A stretch of DNA of 64,000 nt, taken from positions 1 through 64,000 of the forward strand of contig JACUTV010000003.1 in NCBI GenBank assembly GCA_014859645.1, given 5' to 3'. This DNA is from Campylobacterales bacterium. Its GTDB lineage: Bacteria > Campylobacterota > Campylobacteria > Campylobacterales > Campylobacteraceae. How positions within the stretch are numbered: the stretch's first letter is position 1; every line of letters starts with the position of its first letter. The notes under the pieces are model-generated. The model saw only the letters and a program-made list of their open reading frames with translations. It did no database searches and was not told where the DNA came from. Below are positions 41,536 to 52,149 of the stretch, in pieces. A program made the position numbers and the translations under genes.

Positions 41536-42708
41536 ATGCCCTCACGAATCTTTCACAAAGGGCGTGTGTTTACCCTTTCTTTTGCACACCTAAGCCACGA
41601 CCTCTTCCCTGCTTTTTTGGCACCCATGCTTCCGTTGCTTATTGAAAAGTTGGGGCTCTCGTTCTTATTCGCCAGCCTCCTAGATGTGGTACGGCGCATC
41701 CCCTTTTTGCTCAATCCTTTTCTTGGCCTCTTGGCCGAACGCGCGGGTGCACGGTATTTTGTTATCTTTACCCCTGCCATTACTGCTATTTCCATGAGCT
41801 TTGTGGGCCTTGCGAGTTCTGCGTGGATGCTTCTTGTTTTGCTGTTTATAGCGGGTCTGAGTGCTACCTTGTTTCACATTCCTTCTCCGGTGATGATCAA
41901 AGAGTCTGCGGGAGACAAGGTCGGGCTAGGTATGAGTTTATTTATGGTTGGCGGTGAAGCCGCACGCACCTTAGGCCCCTTGCTCATTACTGCAGCCATC
42001 TCATGGTGGGGCATTGAAGGGGCGTATCGCTTGATGCCACTGGGAATTGTTGCTTCGGTGATTTTGTACAGTAAACTTCACACACTGCGTCCTCAGCTCT
42101 CCCTTCAAAAACCCCGCCAAAAGGGGGATACCAAAGCACTTTTGGTGCGTTATTTCCCTTTCTTTAGTGCTATTGGCGGATTTATTTTGTTTCAAGCGTG
42201 GATGAAAACGGCACTGGTGCTTTTTTTGCCTGTATATTTGGGTGAAAAAGGGTACGGGCTTTGGTATGCGGGGATTTCTTTGGCACTTTTGGAGTTTTTT
42301 GGGATTCTGGGTGCACTCACTGCGGGGCACTATTCCGATAAAATCGGTCGCCCGAAAATCTTACTCATCATCAGTATTGCGCAAGCGGGTTTGATGACTG
42401 GTTTTTTGCTAAGCAGCCAAACGTTCATGCTCCCCTTTCTTGGTCTTCTTGGCTTTTTTCTTTTTGCTTCAGGGCCTGTCATCATGGCAAGCGTACAAGA
42501 CACCAATACCTCCATGCCTACGTTCATGAACAGCTTGTACATGGGTGTTAATTTTGGACTAACTTCTGCGGTGGTGGTGTGTGTTGGAACGCTAGGAGAC
42601 GCCTTGGGACTTGCACAAACGTACTGGATTTGTGCGCTGATGGGATACGGATGCATTGGCGTTGCCCTTGTGTTACCTCGTGCTATTGCCGCTGGAAAAG
42701 CGGCGTAA
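41536..42708 (+). CDS. MFS transporter, Fsr-like
   Basis: LSHDLFPAFLAPMLPLLIEKLGLS, multi-TM; start trimmed to MPSRIF after the upstream stop. Confidence 0.85.
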   Translation: MPSRIFHKGRVFTLSFAHLSHDLFPAFLAPMLPLLIEKLGLSFLFASLLDVVRRIPFLLNPFLGLLAERAGARYFVIFTPAITAISMSFVGLASSAWMLLVLLFIAGLSATLFHIPSPVMIKESAGDKVGLGMSLFMVGGEAARTLGPLLITAAISWWGIEGAYRLMPLGIVASVILYSKLHTLRPQLSLQKPRQKGDTKALLVRYFPFFSAIGGFILFQAWMKTALVLFLPVYLGEKGYGLWYAGISLALLEFFGILGALTAGHYSDKIGRPKILLIISIAQAGLMTGFLLSSQTFMLPFLGLLGFFLFASGPVIMASVQDTNTSMPTFMNSLYMGVNFGLTSAVVVCVGTLGDALGLAQTYWICALMGYGCIGVALVLPRAIAAGKAA

Positions 42709-43213
42709 ACAACGATGTCAAGGGCACGACACCAAGGCCGATAACAAAAGGGACAACTTCAAAGATTTCTTGCCGCTGCAAGGCTAAAAACCCCACATAA
42801 AGCAAAAGATACGCGACTAAGCGGTAGGGAAACACGAGACTTGGCAAGGACTGAGAAAGGTGCAGTTTTCCAAAAAACCCTTGTTTTTGGTTTTTTTGAC
42901 GCTCTTTTTCTTCTTTGGCCATGGTTCTAAAATCTACCGGAGGAAGAGGAGGTTCTTCTCTCCACAATCCCGCAGGGTCATCAGGGTCTTTTTCTTCGTC
43001 TTCATCTTCCTCTTCCAGCACATACGCTCCCGCTTCCACCCGCGTTTCTACCATGCGCCGGTAAGAAAAAAAAGTAGCCATCGTGATGCACAAAGAACAA
43101 AAAAACGCCACCTGGGTATTGACAAGCCACACGAAACCAAAAAAGAGCGAAAGGAGGATCAAACACCCTTCCGCAAAGGCGTACATGTAAAGAAAATACC
43201 GTGGAGCAATCAC
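42683..43213 (-). CDS. Hypothetical membrane protein
   Basis: TM segments flanking an acidic region; overlaps the upstream gene by 4 nt. Confidence 0.75.
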   Translation of the reverse strand: MIAPRYFLYMYAFAEGCLILLSLFFGFVWLVNTQVAFFCSLCITMATFFSYRRMVETRVEAGAYVLEEEDEDEEKDPDDPAGLWREEPPLPPVDFRTMAKEEKERQKNQKQGFFGKLHLSQSLPSLVFPYRLVAYLLLYVGFLALQRQEIFEVVPFVIGLGVVPLTSLFTPLFQRQ

Positions 43214-43485
43214 TTTGCTTCCTTGTCCTGTTCGTGTTGCGTCTCTTTGTTGTATTCGTCCAAGGATTTTAATTGGCGCTTGTAAGCTTTGCGCACATTA
43301 AGTCCCGCAGCAGCCACACCCCACGCAACGCCTACCCAAAGCAACCAACCAATGCCCGTCATGTCGCGCATCAAAATCCCAGCACCCGTACCAAGCACCA
43401 ACGCTACTACCATCGACACTCCAAGGGTCAGCTGTTCTGCCCCTTCAATCACGCGCCTTATGCGCGGTTTTTCTTCTTCTTTCAT
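43210..43485 (-). CDS. AtpZ/AtpI family protein
   Basis: Two TM segments, [19 protein letters not shown]. Confidence 0.7.
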   Translation of the reverse strand: MKEEEKPRIRRVIEGAEQLTLGVSMVVALVLGTGAGILMRDMTGIGWLLWVGVAWGVAAAGLNVRKAYKRQLKSLDEYNKETQHEQDKEAK

Positions 43486-44768
43486 AGTGTTTTCATGACC
43501 TCGTGTGCGTAGGCGATGACTGAGTCTATCATTGCCTCATTCATAGGTTCGCAAATGAACCCTGCCTCAAACTGACTACACGCAAAATAGACTCCGCGCT
43601 CCAACATGCCTCGATGAAAGGCCGCAAACCGCTTGGTGTCTGAGCGCAGGGCTTCGTCAAAATTTGCCACGGGTGCTTCGTTAAAGAAAAAGCCAAACAT
43701 GGAACCACGGTGCCCCACTTGCAAGGAAATCCCTTGTGCTTTAGCCGCGGCTTCAAGCCCCTGAGTCAGTCGCACCGCCAAGGCTTCAAGATGAGGGTAC
43801 AACTGCGCTTCTTTGCTGATAATCTCTTTTAGTGACGCCAATCCTGCGCTCATGGCGATTGGATTGCCGCTTAGGGTTCCTGCTTGGTACACAGGGCCTT
43901 CAGGAGAAAGCATCGCCATAATCTCTGCGCGCGCGCCAAAAGCACCCACAGGCATCCCGCCCCCAATCACCTTACCAAAGGTCACCATGTCTGGACGGGT
44001 GTTAACGATACCTTGAGCGCCTTTTAACGAAGCGCGAAACCCGCTCATTACCTCATCAAAAATCAACACAGCCCCGTACTCGTCGCACAATGTGCGTAAA
44101 CCTTCTAAAAATGCTGCTGTTGCGGGCACAAACCCCATATTGCCTGCAATGGGTTCAATAATCACGCACGCAACGCCCGAACTTGCCTCAAAACACGCCT
44201 TCACACTTTCTAAGTCGTTATAGCGGGCTAGCAACGTGTGCTTGGTTGTCCCCTCTGGCACCCCTGGACTTGAAGGGTTGCCAAAGGTCATCAAACCACT
44301 GCCCGCTTTCACCAAAAGGGCGTCACTGTGTCCGTGGTAGCATCCTTCAAATTTAATAATATCGCTGCGTCCCGTGAACCCACGCGCGAGGCGAATAGCA
44401 CTCATGACCGCTTCCGTGCCACTGCTAACAAAACGCACCTTGTCGATGGCAGGAAAAAGACCGCAAATAAGGCTAGCAAGCTGGGTTTCCACTTCCGTTG
44501 GCGCACCAAAACTGAGTCCTTTTTTGACCGCTTCAATGACCGCTGTTTCAATCACTTCGCTGGCGTGTCCCAAGATAAGCGGGCCCCAACTTTGCACAAA
44601 ATCGATGTACGTGTTACCATCGATATCGGTCATGAAAGCCCCTTTGGCTTCTTTGATAAACGGAGGGGTTCCACCCACACCACCAAAGGCGCGAACAGGC
44701 GAATCTACGCCTCCGGGGATGACTTTTTGCGCGGCTTCAAATGCCTGAATGCTGTTGGTAAATTGCAT
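43482..44768 (-). CDS. hemL: Glutamate-1-semialdehyde 2,1-aminomutase
   Basis: [32 protein letters not shown]. Confidence 0.97.
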   Translation of the reverse strand: MQFTNSIQAFEAAQKVIPGGVDSPVRAFGGVGGTPPFIKEAKGAFMTDIDGNTYIDFVQSWGPLILGHASEVIETAVIEAVKKGLSFGAPTEVETQLASLICGLFPAIDKVRFVSSGTEAVMSAIRLARGFTGRSDIIKFEGCYHGHSDALLVKAGSGLMTFGNPSSPGVPEGTTKHTLLARYNDLESVKACFEASSGVACVIIEPIAGNMGFVPATAAFLEGLRTLCDEYGAVLIFDEVMSGFRASLKGAQGIVNTRPDMVTFGKVIGGGMPVGAFGARAEIMAMLSPEGPVYQAGTLSGNPIAMSAGLASLKEIISKEAQLYPHLEALAVRLTQGLEAAAKAQGISLQVGHRGSMFGFFFNEAPVANFDEALRSDTKRFAAFHRGMLERGVYFACSQFEAGFICEPMNEAMIDSVIAYAHEVMKTL

Positions 44769-44794
44769 GGTATTCCTTACATGTAACGTATGTG

Positions 44795-45127
44795 TTATTT
44801 TTCTTTCGACTGGGTCACGTAGTAGTACAAACTTTCGATTTCATCTTTGGTTAAAAAATAGGTCGGCATGATGGTATTACCACGCGCAAGCCCTTTTAAA
44901 AATGCTTCTTGGGAAAGGGAATGGATAGGAGGCGCAATAAGCTCTTTTTTCTTTCCTTTGTCTTGGTAACGCGCCAATACTTTCCCCTCACCCTTGGGGC
45001 CGTGACAGTGATTGCATCCGATACCTCGAGGGTTTTCGTAGAGCATTTTTGCGTACTCCATCTGCGTCATAAAATCCCCCGCGAAGGCAACTGTAACACT
45101 AAAAAAAAGCGCAAGGGCATACTGCAT
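44795..45127 (-). CDS. Monohaem c-type cytochrome
   Basis: Signal peptide, [12 protein letters not shown] haem motif. Confidence 0.88.
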   Translation of the reverse strand: MQYALALFFSVTVAFAGDFMTQMEYAKMLYENPRGIGCNHCHGPKGEGKVLARYQDKGKKKELIAPPIHSLSQEAFLKGLARGNTIMPTYFLTKDEIESLYYYVTQSKEK

Positions 45128-45207
45128 CGACGTTGATTATCCTGATTTTAATCTGAGTTTGGATACTATACCCGACATTCAATTAATACCACATGAAAAG
45201 GTACTTC

Positions 45208-46047
45208 ATGACGCTTCTTGATGGCAAAGCCCTCAGTGACACCCTTAAACAAACCCTCAAAACCCACTGCGAAACCCTCAAAACAAACGGCATTATCCCC
45301 AGCCTTGCTGTCGTACTTGTAGGTTCCGACCCCGCCAGTGCCACGTATGTCGGCATGAAAGAACGCTCTTGTGAAGCCACGGGCATCCGTTCCATCATGC
45401 ACCGATTGCCCGAATCCACCACCCAAGAAACCTTACTTTCCCTCATTGAAACCCTCAACGAAGACCCCCAAGTGGACGGCATTTTAGTCCAACTTCCCCT
45501 TCCTAAACACCTCGATAGCGACGCTATTTTAGAAGCCATCACGCCCCGCAAAGACGTGGATGGATTTCACGCCATCAACGTGGGAAAACTAAGCCAAAAC
45601 CTTGAAGGCTTTGTGCCTTGCACGCCCCTTGGGGTTATGAAGCTTTTAGAAGCGTATGCCATCGACCCTAAAGGTTTGGACGTGTGTGTCATTGGGCGTA
45701 GTAACATCGTGGGTAAGCCTATGATGAACCTGCTGATTAACGCAGGAGCCACGGTCACCGTATGCCACAGCCAAACCAAAGACTTAAAAGCCCACACCTT
45801 GCGCGCGGACTTGTTGGTCGTTGGGGTAGGCAAACCTGCCTTACTCAAAGCCGACATGGTCAAAGAAGGGGCCATCGTCATTGATGTGGGCATCAACCGC
45901 ACCGCACAAGGCACCTTGGTGGGCGATGTGGATTTTGACGCGGTCGCTCCCAAATGCGCGTTCATCACGCCCGTGCCTGGCGGTGTGGGTCCCATGACCA
46001 TCGCTATGCTTCTTTCTAACACTGTACATGCAGCTAAAAATCGCTAA
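45208..46047 (+). CDS. folD: Methylenetetrahydrofolate dehydrogenase/cyclohydrolase
   Basis: DGILVQLPLPKH, VIGRSNIVGKPM, TPVPGGVGPMTIAML. Confidence 0.97.
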   Translation: MTLLDGKALSDTLKQTLKTHCETLKTNGIIPSLAVVLVGSDPASATYVGMKERSCEATGIRSIMHRLPESTTQETLLSLIETLNEDPQVDGILVQLPLPKHLDSDAILEAITPRKDVDGFHAINVGKLSQNLEGFVPCTPLGVMKLLEAYAIDPKGLDVCVIGRSNIVGKPMMNLLINAGATVTVCHSQTKDLKAHTLRADLLVVGVGKPALLKADMVKEGAIVIDVGINRTAQGTLVGDVDFDAVAPKCAFITPVPGGVGPMTIAMLLSNTVHAAKNR

Positions 46048-46062
46048 GGAATTCTCTCACGC

Positions 46063-46902
46063 ATGAAAAACTTACTTAAAAAACTCTACTCCTTTTCTAA
46101 CAGCTGGACAGGAACAATTGTCATCGTTTTGTTGATTATTTTCTTTGTGGCGCAAGCCTTTGTGATCCCCAGTGGTTCCATGAAACGCTCTTTGCTCATT
46201 GGCGACCATCTGTTTGTCAAAAAGTTTTCTTACGGCACCCCTGTGCCCCATTTGCCATGGATTGAAGTGCCCGTGTTGCCTGATTTTTTTGGCAATGGCC
46301 ACCTCATCGAAGGACCACGTCCTGCACGGGGTGACATTGTCGTCTTTCGCTACCCGCGTGAGCCCAAAATCCACTACGTCAAGCGGTGCATTGCCCTTGG
46401 AGGGGATGAAATCCTCTACCAAGACAAAGCCTTTTACCTGCGACCACACGAGGGAGATGATTTTATCAAAAGCACCTATCCTGCAGAAAAAATCGTTTCT
46501 CTTGGGGGAAAACTTTGGGTGAAAAATCCTCTCATGGGGCAGTATTCGGGCATCTCGTATGATGATTCGGTTGATTTGTTTACCCAAATGACCCTGCACC
46601 TCATGGGTAACGACCTTGCCATGCGCCCTGCCCTTGTGGAGGAACTTCCTTCGCGTAGTGATCTTAACCACAATGCCTATTATTTCAAAGTGCCTCAAGA
46701 TGAGTTTTTCATGATGGGCGACAACCGCGACCACTCCAATGACAGCCGTTTTTGGGGAAGCGTGCCTTACAAACACATCGTAGGTAAACCGTGGTTTATT
46801 TACTTTTCGTGGGACGATGATTATGTTATCCGCTGGGATCGCATTGGACGGTTTGTGTCAACCGTAGAAACACAGACCCATTTTACCCGTGGATCTTATT
46901 AG
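46063..46902 (+). CDS. lepB: Signal peptidase I
   Basis: IPSGSMKRSLLIGD, VKRCIALGGD, FMMGDNRDHSNDSRFWG. Confidence 0.97.
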   Translation: MKNLLKKLYSFSNSWTGTIVIVLLIIFFVAQAFVIPSGSMKRSLLIGDHLFVKKFSYGTPVPHLPWIEVPVLPDFFGNGHLIEGPRPARGDIVVFRYPREPKIHYVKRCIALGGDEILYQDKAFYLRPHEGDDFIKSTYPAEKIVSLGGKLWVKNPLMGQYSGISYDDSVDLFTQMTLHLMGNDLAMRPALVEELPSRSDLNHNAYYFKVPQDEFFMMGDNRDHSNDSRFWGSVPYKHIVGKPWFIYFSWDDDYVIRWDRIGRFVSTVETQTHFTRGSY

Positions 46903-47539
46903 CATTTTGCCCATCGTTGCGATGGTTTTAGCTCTCATCATCGCCATCGTGGGACATGAAATCATGCACGGGCTCATGGCCTACCGCTACGGGGACGATA
47001 CGGCTAAAAATGCTGGCAGACTCAGTCCCAATCCGTTGTTACATGTGGACCCCGTGGGAACCTTGCTGGTGCCTGCGGTTCTTTATTTTTCCACAGGCTT
47101 TTTATTTGGCTGGGCCAAGCCCGTGCCGGTGTACATTCGCACCGTTATTCGCAACGGCGGCTACCTTGCAGCTATCCAAGTGAGTCTTGCGGGAATTGCC
47201 TACAACATCGCCCTTGCTTTGTGTGCCTCGGCCGTACTCCACACCCTCGCAATTCCAAGTTCGATGGTGAGCCTTTTTATCTACTCCTTTTTTTCCTACC
47301 TAGTGGTTATTAACGTCATCCTCGCCTTGTTTAACCTCTACCCTATTCCACCCCTTGATGGTTCCCATGCGCTGAGTTATTTTGCGGCGTGGATGGGTTG
47401 GGGCAAGGTTGCTTACTGGATGGACCGCGCAGGGCGAAGTCGATATGGATTTGTCGTGCTTGTCTTGTTGATTATCTCTCCTCTTTCCGCCTATGTGTTT
47501 GCGCCCATGCACTATTTCATTGCGCTTTTGCTCCCGTAA
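46889..47539 (+). CDS. Site-2 protease family (M50) membrane metalloprotease
   Basis: GHEIMHGLMAYRYGD (HExxH), NLYPIPPLDGSH. Confidence 0.9.
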   Translation: MDLISILPIVAMVLALIIAIVGHEIMHGLMAYRYGDDTAKNAGRLSPNPLLHVDPVGTLLVPAVLYFSTGFLFGWAKPVPVYIRTVIRNGGYLAAIQVSLAGIAYNIALALCASAVLHTLAIPSSMVSLFIYSFFSYLVVINVILALFNLYPIPPLDGSHALSYFAAWMGWGKVAYWMDRAGRSRYGFVVLVLLIISPLSAYVFAPMHYFIALLLP

Positions 47540-47599
47540 CGCGTCTTTAAACCTCACTGTGCTATAATCGCGACACTTTTGAACACAACGAGGATGCGC

Positions 47600-48028
47600 A
47601 TGAAATTCTACATCGGCACCGACCATGCGGGCTTTTCCATTAAAGATGAGGTTATCGCCTTGCTTAGAGCACGGGGATGTGAAGTAGTAGACCTAGGGCC
47701 AACCTCCGATGCGCGGGTGGATTATCCTGATTTTGGGCACAAGGTCGCCTTGGCCGTCTTGGAAGACGCGGGAAGTTTTGGCATCGTGATTTGTGGCACT
47801 GGCATTGGCATCTCCCTTGCGGCCAACAAGCACCACGGCATCCGCGCCGCGTTGTGCCACGACGCTTACACGGCCCAAATGGCCAGAGGCCACAACAACG
47901 CTAACATCCTCGCCTTTGGGCAACGGATTGTAGGGCTTGGCGTCATTGAGTCCATGATTGATGCTTTCATTTCCACCCCGTTTGAAGGTGGACGTCACGC
48001 CATGCGCGTGGATAAAATCGAGTGCTAA
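47600..48028 (+). CDS. rpiB: Ribose 5-phosphate isomerase B
   Basis: IGTDHAGFSIKDEV, CGTGIGISLAANK. Confidence 0.95.
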   Translation: MKFYIGTDHAGFSIKDEVIALLRARGCEVVDLGPTSDARVDYPDFGHKVALAVLEDAGSFGIVICGTGIGISLAANKHHGIRAALCHDAYTAQMARGHNNANILAFGQRIVGLGVIESMIDAFISTPFEGGRHAMRVDKIEC

Positions 48029-48029
48029 G

Positions 48030-48362
48030 ATGTTTTTAGATTGGATTTTTACCACTATCCTTGCCTCTTTGTGTGTTTACTTGACCGTGATGGTTTTTTA
48101 TTTTAAAACCTTGTTGCGCAAGGAAAAACTAGGCAACGCCATGGTTAAAAACACCCTAGGCGACGCAGAAGTGGTCATCCGAAAATACCAAGTACAACTC
48201 CAACGCGCTCTTGGCAACATTGACATCCTTAGTGATGAGCTTAATAAAATCCGCGGCGACACCAAATCTCTTCGCACACGCAACAGCCAATACCGCATCG
48301 AAAGCGACAAATTACGCCAACGCATCAAAGAGCTTGAGGGCAAAATCGAAGCACTGTTATAA
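48030..48362 (+). CDS. Conserved hypothetical protein: TM segment plus coiled coil
   Basis: MFLDWIFTTILASLCVYLTVMVFYFKT then a helical region; located between rpiB and apt. Confidence 0.75.
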   Translation: MFLDWIFTTILASLCVYLTVMVFYFKTLLRKEKLGNAMVKNTLGDAEVVIRKYQVQLQRALGNIDILSDELNKIRGDTKSLRTRNSQYRIESDKLRQRIKELEGKIEALL

Positions 48363-48386
48363 TCCAATATTTTCTAAAGGTTCTCC

Positions 48387-48941
48387 ATGCATACACTCAC
48401 CGAAAGTGAAAAGTCTCATCTACTTGCGGCCATTCGCAATGTTCCTGATTACCCCAAGCCTGGCATCCAGTTCAAAGACATCACGACGCTGCTGAACAAC
48501 CCTGAAGCTTTTCATTTTTTGATGGACCACCTTGTTAAGCGCTACGCAGACATGGATATCCAGTACATCGCGGGGATCGAATCGCGCGGTTTTATTTTTG
48601 GGGCGGCGTTGGCTTCCTTACTTCGTACCCGTTTTGTTCCCATCCGCAAACCCGGCAAACTTCCCTACACCACCATCAGCGAAAAATACTCGTTGGAGTA
48701 CGGCGTAGACGAAGTGGAACTGCATATTGATGCGTTTAGCCACGGTTTGGCACATCCGCGTGTGTTGCTCATCGACGACCTCATCGCCACGGGAGGCACG
48801 GCCAATGCGGCGGTCAACCTCATCAACAAAGCAGGCGGCGAGTGCGTGGAAGCGTGTTTTATCATCAACTTAACCTTCTTGCGTGGCGATGAAGCCATCA
48901 AAAAAACTACTTCCGTATATTCGGTCTTGGAGATTGATTAA
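48387..48941 (+). CDS. apt: Adenine phosphoribosyltransferase
   Basis: [41 protein letters not shown]. Confidence 0.96.
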   Translation: MHTLTESEKSHLLAAIRNVPDYPKPGIQFKDITTLLNNPEAFHFLMDHLVKRYADMDIQYIAGIESRGFIFGAALASLLRTRFVPIRKPGKLPYTTISEKYSLEYGVDEVELHIDAFSHGLAHPRVLLIDDLIATGGTANAAVNLINKAGGECVEACFIINLTFLRGDEAIKKTTSVYSVLEID

Positions 48942-50146
48942 TGTACATTCCTAAACCCTCCCCTTTTGACCCCGACCACAACGGCCATTTTGGCATTTTT
49001 GGCGGACGTTACGTACCTGAAACCTTGATGCCCGTACTGTGCGAGCTAGACGAAGCCTACCGCGCGTTGCGCTTTGACAAAGAGTTTTGGATGGAGGTGG
49101 ATTATTATTTTAAAGAATATGTCGGCCGCCCTTCACCTCTTTATTTTGCCAATAACCTCTCTGAGGAACTCGGTGCCCGCGTTTACCTCAAACGGGAAGA
49201 TTTAAACCACACGGGTGCACACAAAATCAACAACACCATCGTCCAAGGCTTGCTTGCCAAACGCTTAGGCAAAAAACGGGTCATCGCCGAAACGGGTGCG
49301 GGACAGCACGGCGTAGCCACAGCGACCGTCGCGGCATTATTGGGGCTTGAATGTGACGTGTTTATGGGCGAAAAAGATGTGGAACGCCAAGAACTTAACG
49401 TGTTTCGCATGAAGCTTTTGGGTGCTAGAGTGCATCCGGTTAAAAGCGGAAGCCGCACACTCAAAGACGCCATGAATGAAGCCATCCGCTACTGGGTCAC
49501 CCACGCGCGCGACACCTTTTATATCATCGGTACCGTTGCGGGGCCGCATCCGTATCCGCTCATGGTACGCGACTTTCAAGCGGTCATTGGCTACGAAGCT
49601 AAGGCGCAGATTTTAGCCACGGCTAACCGCTTGCCTGATTTCGTCATCGCCTGCATTGGTGGGGGAAGCAACGCTATTGGGATGTTTAGCCACTTTTTGG
49701 GCGAAGAGGGTGTGCGGTGTATCGGCATCGAAGCGGGCGGCTTGGGGCTTGACACATCCAAGCACGGCGCAAGCTTGCAAAAAGGAAGTCCAGGCGTGTT
49801 GCACGGACAAATGAGCTACTTACTCCAAGATGAAGACGGACAAATTTTAGAAGCCCACTCCTTTTCTGCAGGACTGGATTACCCGGGCATCGGGCCAGAA
49901 CATGCCCACTTGAAAGATTTGAACAAAGTCACTTACGAGAGCGTCACTGACCAAGAAGCTTTGGATGCGTTTGTGTGGCTGAGTCAAAAAGAGGGGATCA
50001 TCCCTGCGTTTGAGAGCGCCCATGCCATCGCGCACCTTAAAAAAATGGACCCTAAAGTGCGCGAAAACGCCCTCATCATCGTCAACCTCTCGGGTCGCGG
50101 CGACAAGGACATGGTGCAAGCTAAATCCTTACTCCATTTTGACTAA
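48941..50146 (+). CDS. trpB: Tryptophan synthase beta chain
   Basis: [32 protein letters not shown]. Confidence 0.97.
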   Translation: MYIPKPSPFDPDHNGHFGIFGGRYVPETLMPVLCELDEAYRALRFDKEFWMEVDYYFKEYVGRPSPLYFANNLSEELGARVYLKREDLNHTGAHKINNTIVQGLLAKRLGKKRVIAETGAGQHGVATATVAALLGLECDVFMGEKDVERQELNVFRMKLLGARVHPVKSGSRTLKDAMNEAIRYWVTHARDTFYIIGTVAGPHPYPLMVRDFQAVIGYEAKAQILATANRLPDFVIACIGGGSNAIGMFSHFLGEEGVRCIGIEAGGLGLDTSKHGASLQKGSPGVLHGQMSYLLQDEDGQILEAHSFSAGLDYPGIGPEHAHLKDLNKVTYESVTDQEALDAFVWLSQKEGIIPAFESAHAIAHLKKMDPKVRENALIIVNLSGRGDKDMVQAKSLLHFD

Positions 50147-50155
50147 GCATAGCCC

Positions 50156-50740
50156 ATGGAAGGAACATTCATTGAGCTTATCCGTACCTATGGGTATATT
50201 ATTTTATTTGTGTGGTGCGTGCTTGAGGGCGAAACAGCCCTTGTCATCGCAGGAGTGTTTTCCCATACGGGCGACATGAATTTGCCCATCGCCCTTGTGG
50301 TTGGCACTCTTGGAGGCATGGCGGGGGATTTGCTCTATTTTCACATTGGCAGGTACAACAAAAACTACATTTATAAAAAACTCAACACCCAACGGCGCAA
50401 ATTTGCCATCGCTCATATGCTGCTCAAAAAGTACGGGCGGGCGATTATCTTTTTTCAACGCTTCATGTACGGACTACGCATTGTAGTGCCCATGTCCGTG
50501 GGACTCACGCGCTACAGCCGTGCAGAATTTGTGCTCATTAATGGCATCAGTTCTTTTACGTGGGCCTGTATCTTCTGCTTGCCAGCGTGGTACATGGGCG
50601 ACACTATCTTGGGGCTACTCACTTACGGACAAGAACATTGGTATTTTGCTATTCCGATGGTCATTGCCTTCATGGGTAGCATTTTTTACTTTTTCCACCG
50701 TGTGGAAAGCACTATCTTAAAATTACGGAGTCAACGATGA
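50156..50740 (+). CDS. DedA family membrane protein
   Basis: Two-fold DedA/SNARE-associated architecture, QRFMYGLRIVVPMSVGLTRYSRAEF. Confidence 0.88.
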   Translation: MEGTFIELIRTYGYIILFVWCVLEGETALVIAGVFSHTGDMNLPIALVVGTLGGMAGDLLYFHIGRYNKNYIYKKLNTQRRKFAIAHMLLKKYGRAIIFFQRFMYGLRIVVPMSVGLTRYSRAEFVLINGISSFTWACIFCLPAWYMGDTILGLLTYGQEHWYFAIPMVIAFMGSIFYFFHRVESTILKLRSQR

Positions 50741-52149
50741 AATTTACCCCCATACAAACCTCTTTTGAAACCTCAGGCGCGGATGCGCGCGTCATGCTCG
50801 TAGATGCAACACGTTTTGAAACCCTAGAAGAAAAAACCCTGCTTGAAGCCTATGGCTTTAAACCCAAAAGCGAAGCGGGCGTCTACTTTCCCCACAGCAA
50901 AACCGTTTACGTGGGCTGCGATAGCTTTGACCCAGACGAACTGCGCTTAGGTGCTGCTAAAGCGTGGGAACTGTTAAAAGCCTCTACATGTAAAGTACTT
51001 TTCGTAGAAGCGTATGGCAACATTGGTGCCTTGGTAGAGGGTTTTGAACTTGGAAGCTACCAATTTACCGCCTACAAAAGCAAAAACGACCCCGTGAGTT
51101 TGGAAGAAGTGCGCATCGCCACTACTGCCTCTGACGCGGCCGCACAGATTCAAAAAGCGTACATCATCGCGCGTGCAACCAACTACGCCAAAGAAGCGGT
51201 CAACACTATCCCTAACGACTACACGCCTGTGCGCATGGCCGATGATGCCATGAAACTTTCTGCTCTTGAGGGCGTTACATGTAAGGTTTACGACAAACAC
51301 TTTTTAGAAGAACAAGGCATGGAAGCGTTTTTGGCCGTCAACCGTGCTAGCGCGCATCCTCCGCGCCTCATCCACCTCGTTTACACGCCTAAAGTGGCCG
51401 CGAAAAAACGGGTTATTTTTGTGGGCAAAGGGTTGACGTACGATAGCGGCGGGTTGAGTTTAAAACCCGGAGACAGCATGGTGACCATGAAGTCCGACAA
51501 AAGCGGTGGCGCGGCGGCACTTGGCATTTTAAAAGGGGCGGCAGAACTCGAACTTCCCTTTGAAATCCACGCCATCATCGGCGCAACGGAAAACATGATT
51601 GGCGGCAACGCCTACAAGCCTGATGATGTCCTTAAGGCCAAAAACGGCACCACCATTGAGGTGCGCAACACCGACGCAGAAGGCCGCTTGGTCTTGGCCG
51701 ATTGCTTGTGCTACGCCCAAGGGTTTAAGCCCGACATCTTAGTGGACATGGCAACGTTGACGGGTGCGTGCGTGGTCGCCGTGGGCGAATACACCACAGG
51801 CGTCATGGGACATAACCAAGAACTCATCGCTTCCCTACACAACGCCGCGGCCCAAAGTGGGGAACTCACAGGCTCACTGCACTTTAACCGTTACCTCAAA
51901 AAACTGCTCAAAAGCTCTGTCGCTGACATCTCCAACATCAGCTCTTCACGCTACGGTGGGGCTATCACGGCGGGACTCTTTTTAGATACCTTCATCGAAG
52001 AAGAGCACAAACCCAAGTGGATTCACCTTGACATCGCGGGGCCTGCGTACGTGGAAAAACCGTGGGGCTACAACCAAACGGGTGCAAGTGGTGCGGGTGT
52101 GCGCATGAACCTCTACTGGCTGGACATGATGGCCAAGGAGGTGAACTAA
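50737..52149 (+). CDS. pepA: Leucyl aminopeptidase (M17)
   Basis: GKGLTYDSGGLSLKPGDSMVTMKSDKSG, NTDAEGRLVLAD. Confidence 0.97.
   Translation: MKFTPIQTSFETSGADARVMLVDATRFETLEEKTLLEAYGFKPKSEAGVYFPHSKTVYVGCDSFDPDELRLGAAKAWELLKASTCKVLFVEAYGNIGALVEGFELGSYQFTAYKSKNDPVSLEEVRIATTASDAAAQIQKAYIIARATNYAKEAVNTIPNDYTPVRMADDAMKLSALEGVTCKVYDKHFLEEQGMEAFLAVNRASAHPPRLIHLVYTPKVAAKKRVIFVGKGLTYDSGGLSLKPGDSMVTMKSDKSGGAAALGILKGAAELELPFEIHAIIGATENMIGGNAYKPDDVLKAKNGTTIEVRNTDAEGRLVLADCLCYAQGFKPDILVDMATLTGACVVAVGEYTTGVMGHNQELIASLHNAAAQSGELTGSLHFNRYLKKLLKSSVADISNISSSRYGGAITAGLFLDTFIEEEHKPKWIHLDIAGPAYVEKPWGYNQTGASGAGVRMNLYWLDMMAKEVN

Noticed and set aside
46072-46776. 234-aa - strand ORF
   Set aside because: Antisense to lepB, which has all signal peptidase I motifs.
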